Assembly: GCA_951394405.1 (NCBI GenBank)
Contig: OX596337.1
Span: forward strand, 372,001-436,000
Direction: 5' to 3'
Source: Coprinellus micaceus
Taxonomy: Eukaryota; Basidiomycota; Agaricomycetes; Agaricales; Psathyrellaceae
DNA: 64,000 nucleotides
Shown here: positions 28,969 through 39,591 of the stretch, piece after piece
How the letters are laid out: every line of letters begins with the position of its first letter
How positions within the stretch are numbered: position 1 is the stretch's first letter
Program-made: the position numbers and the translations under genes
Notes under the pieces: model-generated
Database searches by the model: none
What the model was told of the DNA's origin: nothing
The model's input: the letters and a program-made list of their open reading frames with translations, nothing else

Positions 28969-29518
28969 TCAATCTAATCGTAAACAGGTGGGGTACATGA
29001 CGAAGTTGGCTCGATTGTCGGGGCTAGGTCTGAGACTACTGGATAGGGTGTAGGGCGCCCTCGGGCGGGGACGACGGTGTGGTTCCGTGCTGGCGGCGGC
29101 ACTGGTAGGGGGCAGAGTCAATTGAAGCTACTCGGTCGATTGGTTTGGATACTCACATATGCAATAATAACACATCGTTCTCGGGGACATCTTGTCTCGA
29201 ACGCCGAATGAATAGGGTGTCTCCAGGTCTCATCTCCTCCAGGTCTTCGATGTCGGTGTGAGGTGTGAACAGCGGGTGGGCTATGGGCGACACCGTCCTT
29301 CGAAAGCCCCTGCTTCCGTCGTGAACTTCTTCCCCTAGGCCTCGCAAATCCGATACGACGATGAATACGGAGGCGCACGACGAGGACGTGTGAAGTGGGT
29401 GGTTCCAGGCTCGCAGGAGGGTCGGGTGGTTGCCGCTTGCCCAAACGACTTGCTCCTGGTAGTCGACAGTAGCCATTGCCATATGTCGGGGATTAGTGAT
29501 AGGATGGGGGATGCGCAA
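28969..29518 (-). CDS. Gene C: small protein of about 164 residues, unknown
   Basis: Two exons, 29518-29157 and 29101-28969, are joined across a 55-nt intron (29102-29156, GTGAGT..CAG). The start could instead be either of two ATGs at 29482 and 29476 (MAMATVDYQEQ), giving about 150 residues. The region GTEEMRPGDTLFIRRSR-like (seen as EEMRPGDTLFIRRSRQ) and SCASVFIVVSDLRGLGEE look folded; the C terminus is Arg/Pro-rich. No family is recognised. It lies 101 bases upstream of gene B on the same strand and divergent from gene D. Confidence 0.5.
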
Positions 29519-29622
29519 GGCGGGTCAACTTGAACTCGAGGGGTTGGTTATCTCGTCGGGTCATGGTGAGGGTACTGAGCCCGTGGGCGTGGTCATTTGA
29601 GGCACCGGGCGGTGGGGCGTTT

Positions 29623-29786
29623 CGAGACCTTGTCGGGGGTATGACGTTGACGCCCGACGAGAACCTGGTCGTCCTCGCTAGACCTCTATGTCATAGAGGG
29701 TGGAGAGTTGCGAGACCTTGTCGGGGGTATGACGTTGACGCCCGACGAGAACCTGGTCGTTCTCGCTAGGCCTCTATGTCATGGAT
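29623..29786 (+). repeat. Two-copy direct repeat (about 76 bp, 88-bp step) in the C/D intergenic region
   Basis: Both copies start CGAGACCTTGTCGGGGGTAT and end near CCTCTATGTCAT; I see only two or three differences between them (29623-29698 and 29711-29786). GTCGGGGG and CCCGACGAGA inside each copy form a partial inverted repeat. The location between divergent genes C and D suggests a regulatory or protein-binding block. Confidence 0.85.
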
Positions 29787-30723
29787 GGTGCCCTAGCTCG
29801 GTGAGACATTCGCCGGAACGGGTACTCCACCCCCTTCCACCAGAGTCGGGCCGCTATACGTCCCTCTCCAGCTACCAGAAGGGGGCTTCGTTCCCGTCAC
29901 CGCTCAGTCTCCGTTTGAGCCCTGGGTGAAGCGACGCGTCGAACGGGTGAGGGTCGAGGATGAGGAGCAGTCTGAATCAGTTCGATCCGACGCGCCAAGT
30001 CCAGTTCAAACTCCGCAGTCCCGTGCACGATTGGAACTCCGCTTCGCTGACTCATCCTGGCGCGACGCCGCGTCTGCCTCCGTCGCGTCTCTCATCCCTC
30101 TCCACACCCTTCTCGATATCCATCGTTCGAGGCGCGGGACGTATAGCGGCCCTCCTCCTCCGGACTTTGGATTAGAGTCGAGTTTCCAAACAGTTGCGTG
30201 CAGGTACGCGCCTCTCGGCCTCTGACTCGGGGGGGCTGTCATCATCCGCGACCCGCCCTCCTCGTACCTCTCGTCCCAACATCCATCCCCTTAAGCCGTC
30301 ATAATATCTCCCGCGACACTATATACCTACGCACCCGCCCCTCGCTTCACCGTACGGTGTAGGGTCTGTGATCTTGCGCCCAAACCACATCGGTCGAACC
30401 CTTCGGCTACCTCTCCGGCCAATATCTCTCCTCCTCCGTTACCTCCGCCCCGCACCTCTCCTGCTAGTCGGCCATTGGGGGCACATCCACCCATCCATTG
30501 TCCCCCAGGCTTCTCATCTCCGACCTGCTCCCCCTGCCGGACCTCATCCCGCATCGCCGTGTAGCTTCCGTGTCTGGTAAGTTCACGACCCTTGGCATAC
30601 TTCGCTCATACCCTCCTGCTCACCCCCTTCCGTTATCCAGCGACTCTCTGACGGTTCGCTGTACATTGGCATACGTCGAACGAAGACCGTATTCACACTC
30701 CCCGACGAATAGAACGCTCTGCC
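29787..30723. other. Upstream region of gene D
   Basis: No confident gene. A 99-codon frame at 29926-30225 has no family resemblance. Sequence is C/T-rich on the plus strand towards 30720, typical of fungal promoters. TATATACCTA near 30320 could serve as a TATA element. Confidence 0.35.
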
Positions 30724-33700
30724 ATGCCGAAACCCGCCTACCAGCTTGGGCCTTTGGATCCCTCGAATGAGCGAGTGGAGGAGGACTGGGTGGTGCCTAC
30801 CCTCATACTGAATATGAGGGAGGCGATAACGCAGACGTACTTGATGGACAAGGACTTGAAACGGGGATCTCCATTGGAGGTTGAAGGTAGTGGCTTTCTG
30901 TACGACTTTCGACCACAAGGTGGCCCCCTTGTTTACTCTCCTAACTGCTTCCGCCCCAATCTCCTCCCTCCCGGACCTCCCATCAACTACCGCTCGGACA
31001 GCATCCTTGGAGGACGAGATTACGACATCGCTCACTTCTTGCAACCCCAGTTCTGGTCGCGAGCTCAAGGGTACTTCGCCTTCCTACCTCTCACCCCGAT
31101 CAACACCCTCCTGTCCACCTTCTCCTGCCTTCGTAGGTCCCCGCCCATCCGAGAGTCGAAGTCCGGAAACCAGGTCTATCCCCACCCCGTTCGCTGGTGT
31201 GACTGGACCGACCTCCAACGAAAAGTCGTTCGCGCCTGTAATGCGCTGGGGCGGTGCGCTGGTCTCCCAACCGCGTACCCTGCATGGCCTTGCGCGCGCG
31301 TCGCCGTCACCAAGTATAACGACGAGTCTCATCTCGAACTCGACATTTCAAGTGCGAAGGAATGGTTTCGGGTATGGCTCGGTATCATGGCGTACGAGGT
31401 GGCGGCGCTATCGAAGATGGGTGCTGAGATCATGGCGTTGGGTATCCCCCGTGTTATCCCTGCTTGGATGGACATCCTCCTCAACCCTCCGAACGCAGGT
31501 GACGAGCCCCTCGACGAAGTCTTCGTTACGGACATGTCGCAGTCTGTGTGTCGATTCGACGGCTCCATCACCCGTGTTGGTGCGTTTGTCGTCATCCCAG
31601 ACCACTACGACTTGGAGATAGTCTCCATCGACTGGCTGATCTCTCTCAACATTCCTGTCTTCTGGGAGTGGACGCAGCGGGAGGTCGATATCGCAAATGC
31701 GAAACCACACTTCAAGCGCTTCGAGCCTCCCGCCGACGCCTTCGATGTTTTTGGGGTCAGACAAGCTACTGGGCCCTCCCAATCGCGCGACATGGATGTC
31801 GATTATATCCCTCGAGACCAAAGCTTTCACCATACCTCCCAATCGCACGATATGGACGTCGATCAATGTCCTCAAGGCCAAAACTCCCTTGCTCAACCCG
31901 ATGTCGATTCTACTCCCCGAAGCCAAACTTCCGGTCAGGGCTCCCAGACCCAACCTGTCCCGCCGCCTCCAGGATCTCCCCATACCTTCTCACACAGCAC
32001 ATTTCGTCGTAGGCCTGACCCTACCGATGCTCAGCTGGTTGAATGGCGTCACTCCGAGAAATTACCTAGAGAAGCGGCCGCGCGGCTAGAAGTCCTAGAG
32101 TCCAAGAAGAAGCGGGCGTTGAGGTTGGCTAGGGAGAAGAACCCCCCGACTAAGAAGGGAAAGGTCACCATGTGGGTGTGGTCGCTCGACAGTGGTGGGG
32201 TGTATAGAGCCGATAAAGCGGACGACATGGATATGGCGGAGATGTTCAGCGTTGAGAGCCCTTTCTCAAGGGACCAGGGGATATACGACTCCTTCGCCGC
32301 TGCATGGCACATCGCTGATTTCCTGGGACGTCCGACCGATGAACAACTGGAGTACATGGCGTTGCACGGCTCCGATTATTATGGAACACCTTACCTGCTG
32401 GAGATCAAACTGCTCAGGGTGTGGTACGGCCTGGACGACATCCCGTCAGAGTCGCCGCATGACATGAAGCTTCGCTTGAAAGCAGAGGACGCCCAGTCGG
32501 AAATCACCCAGAAAGAGGAAACGGGAGTCGCGGTGAACGAGGTCCACATCCACGACCACGCCGACGCGGACAAAGACTCGATGAACAGAGACGTACCTGA
32601 AGACATCGTACCCGACACCGTCGACGAGCTCTCCGGCACTCGGGATGATTTGGAAGCCAGCGCCTACCTCTTGGGCGGCTATCTCGTCCCTTTCCTCGAT
32701 ATTACCCCCGAGGTTCCTCCGTCCAACGAGGCCAAAACCACCATTGGCTTCCTCCTTGGCCAGCGATCCCATGTTTCGCTCGGTAATAACAGCGAGTATT
32801 GGGGAACCCACAAAGGCAGGAGTCTGGGTTTCTTTGCGGATGCCCTCTTGGACGGGAAAGCCTTCAAGAAGACTAACGTCGAAGGATCCTGGAACATAGA
32901 CCTCAATTGGGATGTCGGATTTTTCAATAGACACTCTGCACAATGTCTACAACGCTTCCAGGGGCTGAAGCGTGTCAGGGCCGATTTCGAAGGAGAGTTC
33001 TCCGAGTGGGACAACGTCGAGGGCCTCATCACATATTCCATCGTCCAGACCACGCGTGTCTTCATGTTCGACAACCCCTCCGAGTACGGTTGGTATTTGG
33101 GGTGTACCTCATCCGCGGTGGCGCTCCACATCTGTCGTCTCAACAAGGACATGAATACTACAGACCTGGCCCGTGACCTCCTTAATAGAGGTTTCCGTTT
33201 CTGTACCTTTGCCCGTTTATCCGCAGACTATCCCCCTCGGCACATACCCTTGGTCCTCGACAACAACCCCATGCGGTATCGTCCCTCTGAGTACGAGTGG
33301 TCGAAGGGTGACTACGACAGCTGGGTGGGCGCGATGAAAACTTTCCTGAGGTCCAGTCGGGGGAGGGCAGCATTCCTGAGGGGTGGTATTGTGTGGCGAA
33401 TCGCCATGGAGTTTGAATTGCCGGACGATGTCATTCCAGGGCCTTCTCGTGAAGCGAGGCAGGGGATGGGTATTGTCCGACAGGATTCAGCAAAGCGGTA
33501 CTACGTGGACGACGAATTGAGCGCCGAGGAGATCGACTTCATGTGTGGTGTACACTACGTATACATTAAAGGTAAGTTCCGCTTCTACCTATACATTTAC
33601 GTTCGCTAATATTGCGCTACAGCGACCCCCAAAAAAATAAGAGACGAAACTTCTGTGGCCCTCTCTCCCTGCCCTCATGACATCGTCAGCCAGCCCTCTC

Positions 33701-34029
33701 CCAGCGACAACGTCAACGCCAAGCCCGTGCCCACTCTCCACAATCCACCCATGCCTCGTGAGCAAATCCAACGAATGTCGTATTTCCCTCCTGAGGACGT
33801 CTGGCTCGAATCGTATGGCCTCTTCAACGGTTGGCCCGAAGACGCAGAGACGAAGTTTACGAATAATAAGGCAGACTTGGTGTCCAACGGGTTTCGACCC
33901 AAGTCGAGGGCGGCCTGGAAGAGACTGCTCAGGAAGCCTGGCGCGCTCGGCCAAATCGCCTGGCGGTTGGAACGCGCCTCCGACATTGCTATCACCGAAG
34001 CTAACCAATCCTTTGATCATACATTGTAA
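30724..34029 (+). CDS. Gene D: large protein of about 1084 residues, uncharacterised
   Basis: Exon 1 (30724-33571) is one open frame of 949 codons; a 51-nt phase-1 intron (33572-33622, GTAAGT..CAG) joins it to exon 2 (33623-34029), total 1084 residues. The N-terminal 330 residues look globular and Trp-rich (HFLQPQFWSRAQGYF, VRWCDWTDLQRKVVRACNAL, SAKEWFRVWLGIMAYE). A low-complexity linker follows (about 345-440) with the short motif DMDVD repeated three times among Ser/Gln/Pro. Next come a basic helical segment (KKKRALRLAREK, about 461-472) and the signal-like run PTKKGKV. A second globular half contains WEWTQR-type and RYRPSEYEWSKGDYDSW motifs. From memory it resembles uncharacterised large proteins repeated in Agaricomycete genomes; I cannot verify that. 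No catalytic motif is recognised. The long intact frame in a repeat-rich region indicates recent function. Confidence 0.7.
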
Positions 34030-35894
34030 TCTTACTGTACTAATACCTATACTTATCCTCATCCTGTAATCTACTGCATGCTCTTGGAGCCTTGTTTGCT
34101 CATATTTGATCAGCGTTTTTATCCTTCCAACTCATCGTCACATACTCACCCTTATTTCCAGTAGCACGACATGCCCATATCAAGGATTTCAAAGGCAGTC
34201 AAACAAGCCAGTACATGAAGTTTGTCTTGGTGAAGGGAGATTCAATAGTGTACGTATGCGCACCCCTCCTTGCAGTCCGTGACTGACGCCCTCAGCCTCC
34301 AGCCTCCTCGATTTGCAAGCCCTATCTTCCACCATCCAGAGTCGAAAAGTTGTGAATCGAACGACCTCCCAGATCTCGAGGGCGATGCAACTTATGTCAA
34401 TTGTCCCACTGTAAGTCCTTCCCTACCGCACTCGCGATATTCACTGGGATTACATGTGGCGGTACATTTTCAAGACGCCCCCAAGCTCATGCTTATATGA
34501 TCAACTCGGGTGGATACATATAGCCCATTGACCGCCTCACGGAACCTTCCCCACTGTCCTGTTTGCAACCCAACCGCCGAGCCCGCTAAGGGCCTCGTTC
34601 AATACCTTCTTCGCCAGGCCACACAGCCCATGCCGCGATCGTGCATCTCCTTGTTCCAGCCGTAAGCCCTTCCGTTTTCGTCTTTTGCGCCTCCCCTTGA
34701 CCGCATTCTCGGTCCTTCCTTCCATCCCTCTCTCGCTGATGTCTTTCGCTCTTTGTACCCTGTGTCCCGCATCGATCCCAGCATTAACACCGTCGTCTGC
34801 CTCACCCAGCGATCCCTGTCGACGGATGGGCTGTAGGTAGGATGGGGGGGGGGGGGGGGGGGGGGGTGTTTGGGTACAAACGGCTTGCGGTCGAGGATAT
34901 TTATAGCCTACCCTTCGCGCTCCTGTTCTCTCGGGTCGCGATTCCTCATGTTCCCGTGTTCCTTTACGTACATCTACCCATCTGCCTCTCCTCCTCATAC
35001 ACCTGCCTCATCGCTTTCGACCTCAGAAGAGAGAGGTGGAGGAAGGGGTCAGAAGCTGGGGCGGGTGGACTTGTTGGGATCGAAGGGCGATCGAGCCGCT
35101 GGTACCTAGTGAAATATTAGACTGTACCTCGCTTGCTTGCTGTAGAATTTATCGAGTTTCCTCCGCTTCATTCTAGCCCTGGAGATCGACGGTGCAGACA
35201 GGTGCTCGCATTTCTGCCGGAGCGTGAGGTCAGTAGATCTGTACCAAACGAATCAACTGACTTCGTGCAGGCTCATCGGGTCGCCCGCCTCACCCGGGCC
35301 AAGAATCTGCACTCTCGCGCCTCTCCCTCTGTTTTGTCCTGACATACCTTAGGAATACCCACAGGTAGTGTCTAAGGCTTAGGGGCTTGAAGCCTCGGAG
35401 ATGCCGCTTGCAAGTAAAGTTATGCGAGGATCGCTCTTATGGGACAGATTCAACTGGGATGTCATTCATTTGAGGGTAACAATAGTTTTACGGGCATATC
35501 TAGTTTTCTCGACGTGTATCCTCTTAGGCCTCAGGCTGGGATGCCAGACAACCATCCCCCACAGCCTCGCCGTTCCATGATTAATGCATGATTCCCTACT
35601 ATATCGTGATCATCTTGTTCAATGTCTTTTTATTTTACTGTTATTTTCTTTCGCGCCTGGATTCGGTTGGTGGTTCACCTCGAATATAGGCATAACGCAG
35701 CCCCTCACTGGCCCATATCTCGGCCTTTCCTTCGGGTCACCGCTGGAGCATCACCAGGCTGGATCGCCCTGTTCGTCCAGGCGACCAATGAAGGCCGTAG
35801 TTTGGGAGACGATTGTTTGGTGCACTCATAACAGACAGGGGAAACGCAAGTGGCCTAAGACTGTTTATGGGACGCACAGAATTCCAAACGTTCT
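34030..35894. other. Right interior of the giant element, no confident gene
   Basis: Short frames only. A run of 23 G lies at 34844-34866. Otherwise the stretch is C/T-rich without recognised sequence. Confidence 0.4.
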
Positions 35895-35975
35895 GGCGAC
35901 CGCCAACTCTACCAAGTATATCGGGCCTATCGGGCCTATCAGGCCTGCCAGCATTGCCAGGTATATCTGGCTGAT
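35895..35975 (-). repeat. Right subterminal motif cluster of the giant element
   Basis: Read on the minus strand, GATAGGCCCG occurs twice with a 9-bp step (plus-strand 35922-35931 and 35931-35940), followed by GATATACTTGG. This mirrors the GATAGACCTG pair at 4784-4802 at a comparable distance from the opposite end. The neighbouring CCTGGCAATGCTGGC also has a counterpart there. Confidence 0.5.
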
Positions 35976-36052
35976 GGACATTACAAGTGCCGGTCAACTC
36001 TCCCAGCCTGGGGAAAGATTATCTAAACTATCTAGGCATATCCCGCATCGCG

Positions 36053-36065
36053 AAATTCCGTGATG
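36053..36065 (-). repeat. Right terminal inverted repeat of the giant element
   Basis: AAATTCCGTGATG on the plus strand, the reverse complement of CATCACGGAATTT; 12 of 13 bases match the left terminus at 4659-4671. Confidence 0.65.
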
Positions 36066-38579
36066 TGGAACATCAGATGGACCATCTCCTGGTCAGGCCA
36101 ATATCCGATTCGCAGGCTGCCCCTTCACTCACTGTCGTCTGCGCGGTGGATGGTCTTGATGAATGCAATGGCTTATTGGGTGGTCATGCAGTCGGAGATG
36201 GATCGCAAGCTCGTCTGGTAGACGAGATGCAGTTTTGAGTGATGGAGCTCCTTCATACCTTGTCCACGGTCCCTAACACCCGCGTTGTCCTTGCCAGCCG
36301 GCCGGAGCACCCCGTCAAATCCGCTATTAAACGCCAAACGCCGGGCATGTTGCATGTCGATCTAAACAAGGCATACAGCGCTGGAAAGGATATACTCCAA
36401 TTCACTTGGGACCATCTGCTGGAGATTAGGGACAAGCACCCTAGGCTTACCGGGATTGACCCACTCCGTTGGCCTAGCGAAGCGGACGCCCAGCAGATCG
36501 CGGACTACGCCTCGGGTCAATTCATCCTCGCTGACACGGCGATGAGATACGTGGGCGAGAGACATCGCGACCCAAGGGAACGCCTGAAAGAAGTTCTCAC
36601 CCTGTGCAACAATTGGGGAGAAAACCATGTAACAGCGACGAGGATTCCCACCCAACCACTTGGCGCTATGGACAGGCTTTTTGCAGGAATCCTTGAAAAT
36701 GCTGGGCGGAACACTAATCCCGAGGATCCGAAGGAGGGACAACGAAAGCTCGCTTGCCTAGTGTGGATGCTGACGAAGACTTTACGGGGCTCTTTTGATG
36801 GAGAGCGCAGCCTGAGGTTACCCCTTTGGGTCCTTGAAGAATCCCTAGGTCTACAAAGAGGGGGTATCACTGGCGAGCTCACCGATCTGCACTCCTTGCT
36901 CGAGGTGCCAGAGGATCCCTATTCATGCGACGATATTCGCGCGCATCATAAATCATTCCTTGACTTCCTTGGAGATCCCCGAAGATCTGGCCATCTGGGG
37001 AATATACCTCAAATGGCTGAGGATCAGTTTGACACGATGGTCAAATCCCATCTGTGCTCTCTGACCGAGAACGGTGAGTCGCTCTACCGCCTATGGCAGG
37101 GTGCCTGGCACCTTACTGACCTTGGAGACTTGCAGGACTCAAGTCTATCATATCGGCTCGACCCAACAAGCCTCACATCCTTCATTACCTGCCCCCAATA
37201 CACAGATCACAACTAGCAGTCAAGAACATTGACACTAAGGTCTGGGGGAATCTCCTGGCTTCCCTAAATACGTGGGAGGCACTATGCCTCACAATGTGGG
37301 TTTCTGACGCACCCTGGAGTTCCCGCGGGATGATCCGGCTTTTTCGCGATGTGAGCCCTGAAATTCAATGCAAAACACGGCTTAGAATTGCTGACTGTGG
37401 GTGTTTTGTTAGGAGGCACAACCAGGAAACCCTATTCCCGGAATCAGCTACGACCAGCTTGGGGAAGCGCCTTTGATCTCAGATGCGGACCTTAATGGTC
37501 TAATAGCTCGGCTTAAAGGTCAAGGAAATCCGATGCCCAAGCAGGAGGCCTTCACATACATCCCAAGACTTGAATCACCTGGCTCATTCTGGAGACACTT
37601 CGCAAAGGACCAGTCACCGTGGCTTCTAGGTACGCACGCGTTAGCACTCCTTTGGGCACACACTCGGCGCCGTGAACTCCTTCAGCCTTCTGGCTGCCAA
37701 TTAACCGAGACATCCAATCCGCCGCCTCCGGAGCAATCTCAAATTGTGTTCATCGTTGGCTCCCCTGGCTCCGGAAAACGAGACTTCCTTGAGGATGCGT
37801 TTCGCCGCATTAACTCAGGACAGCCTCCAGTGGACGTCATCGTCATGCCAGATAGTGACGGCCTGAGCTTGGAATCACGGTGGGTAACGGGGCCCATGTC
37901 TAGGCCCGAATACTGCAGCAAGGAGTGGGAACCATTCTCTAACCGGTTTGAGGACAAAGAGCTCACGGCAAACATCACACTACCTCTCCAAAATGATGTA
38001 CCTCTCTTCCAAAACTGGGTTTCATGCTGGAAGGGAAAGAATAAGAGTGACGCCTATCACCCGCATATCCTCTTCCACGGGCTCCATGCGCTATCGCCAG
38101 AGCACCAAGGGGTATTGCTCGACATGGTTTCGCTAGAGGGGGGACTGTCACAGGCAACTGGGGGGCCTCCATTGTTCGTCACCATCACCAGTCTTCCAAC
38201 GTGGACATTAGCAGACAAATTGCGCCATTTCTCAGGTACGAGGGTCTACTATATCAATCTCGATGATATGAAGGTGGACCCTGCGTTGCTTGAAGCGGTT
38301 ATCGTGAGTTGGTTATGGAAACATCCGCCACCACCCCTCAAGGTCTCCAAATTGGCACGGATCCTAGCTCGTTCCCCACGCCTAAGCCACCACCTCAAGA
38401 CGCTCCGTCCCCATATCGAGACGCTCCATCCTCATTTCCATGCCGAATCACCATTGCTTCCAATTCATGACGACCTTCAGTGCAAGAACTGTCTAGACAT
38501 CATTCTCGCTGCACCCGAGTCTGAAGCATTGCGGCTGATTGATGAGCACTTTGGAGAGTCTCCCCCCAACGTTTGGTAG
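36066..38579 (+). pseudogene. NACHT-1, 3' half of the STAND NTPase gene
   Basis: This continues the gene cut at 4658. Exons: 36066-37073, 37136-37350 and 37413-38579; introns 37074-37135 and 37351-37412 correspond in position and phase to those of NACHT-2. It starts with GAA CAT CAG (EHQMDHLL), reaches Walker B as VVCAVDGLDEC and the sensor-like VLASRPE, and carries the conserved SGQFILADTA and HSLLEVPED blocks. A TGA at 36236-36238 lies in an insertion relative to NACHT-2; it could be removed by a 61-nt intron (GTGGTC..GAG, about 36175-36235), so the gene may have been intact before the insertion. The last exon contains the second P-loop-like motif GSPGSGKR and a Walker-B-like strand ILFHGLHAL without acidic residues. 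Now separated from its promoter and Walker A half, it is presumably dead. Confidence 0.85.
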
Positions 38580-39591
38580 TAAGGTTTCCGGCCTAGAAGG
38601 CGGCAGGGCAAAGGGCCACTTGGTTGGAACTTGGAGACGTGTTCACCGTTGTTCAGGATTATTATTTTGCCACAACGTGGTTTTGCCCTTCCCCTTCGTG
38701 CTTCCATCCTTGTTCTACTTTATTTACAGCTGTCCTGTGCCTTGCCTGCACCACCCTATTGCTTCCCATTCCAATGTTTCAGCCTGTTGCCTGTCCTGTC
38801 CACCCCGCGGCCTATGCTTTGCGGCCGCCTCTAGCTACTTATCATCCCTTTTCGACCTTCAACCTATCTTTTCGGCTCTTTGGTATCTAACTTTTCGTTT
38901 CGTGCATACGCATGCTCCTTGCTACTATTTACGCGAAGTACTTGTCATTCTACCCCACCTACGACCCGGTCTGCCTTTGTCGTCCCTTCCGTTTGTTCAT
39001 ATGCTACTCTCCTACTCGCCGCGCCCCTCTCCTAGACTATGTATCATTTTCTAGTGTATTTGGGCAGTTCCGGCGAACCACAACGTACCCTACTCTATAT
39101 GCGCCGTTTACATTTTATCCATTCGCAGTACGGACTTCCCCACACCGGTATCGGTATTTTGTGGCCGGAGATGTCCTCGCCCAGTTCCACCTCTCAAACC
39201 CCCCATTCACATTTAACGACTCGTAAATTCACCCTCAATCCTCGATCCGTTCCTCATCCCCGTCGTTACCCCCTTCTCCTCAAAGGAGACGGAAACACGA
39301 GTTGATAAGAACGAGTTTAAGCGCCCAAGAAACCTGATAGCGACGCGGAGATCCAGATGACGATATCAAATGACGCCGCGAGTCGCAGTAATATTCCAAG
39401 CGGTCTACAACTTCCCTCCTCCCATCTGTAGTTCGTCTTCTACTACTTTTACTCCCCTGCGTCACCCTGCGTGAAAAGGACGATCCTGGCTGAACGTGCC
39501 GCCGTTGACTTGACGGGCCACTCCACGGTCGTAGCGTGTTGAACAGGAGAACAGTGAATGAGGCGGGAAACCGGGGCTGAGGAATATCGGT
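38580..39591. other. Downstream region of NACHT-1, no gene seen
   Basis: T/C-rich sequence, probably 3' UTR and spacer. Its general make-up resembles the region after NACHT-2 (50.2-50.8 kb), in keeping with a larger duplicated unit, but I could not align it base by base. Confidence 0.4.

Larger units (their letters stand above)
4659..36065. mobile_element. Putative 31.4-kb giant DNA element with cargo genes, inserted in NACHT-1
   Basis: Seen directly: the two parts of one NACHT gene lie on the same strand 31,407 bp apart. Deleting the DNA between them with one TG restores an uninterrupted reading frame that aligns residue for residue with the paralogue (SLEHQMDH against SLENQMKH). The ends are inverted repeats: CATCACGAAATTT on the left and CATCACGGAATTT read inward from the right. 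Motif clusters of the GATAGACCTG type lie in opposite orientation at similar distances inside both ends. Contents are a Cyc8 gene fragment, a one-TM gene, a DUF6698 gene, four unnamed genes (A to D) and a nested gypsy element of 8.1 kb, leaving about 23.3 kb without the latter. Inference: this is a single transposition event of a large cut-and-paste-like element. Subterminal repeats are typical of CACTA-like transposons, but I recognise no transposase catalytic motif. An alternative is a compound of several nested insertions sharing the same outer ends. Confidence 0.7.

Noticed and set aside
22945..34866. Poly-C at 22945 and poly-G at 34844 as inverted ends of a smaller element around genes A to D
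   Set aside because: Homopolymer runs alone; the flanking bases show no inverted similarity.
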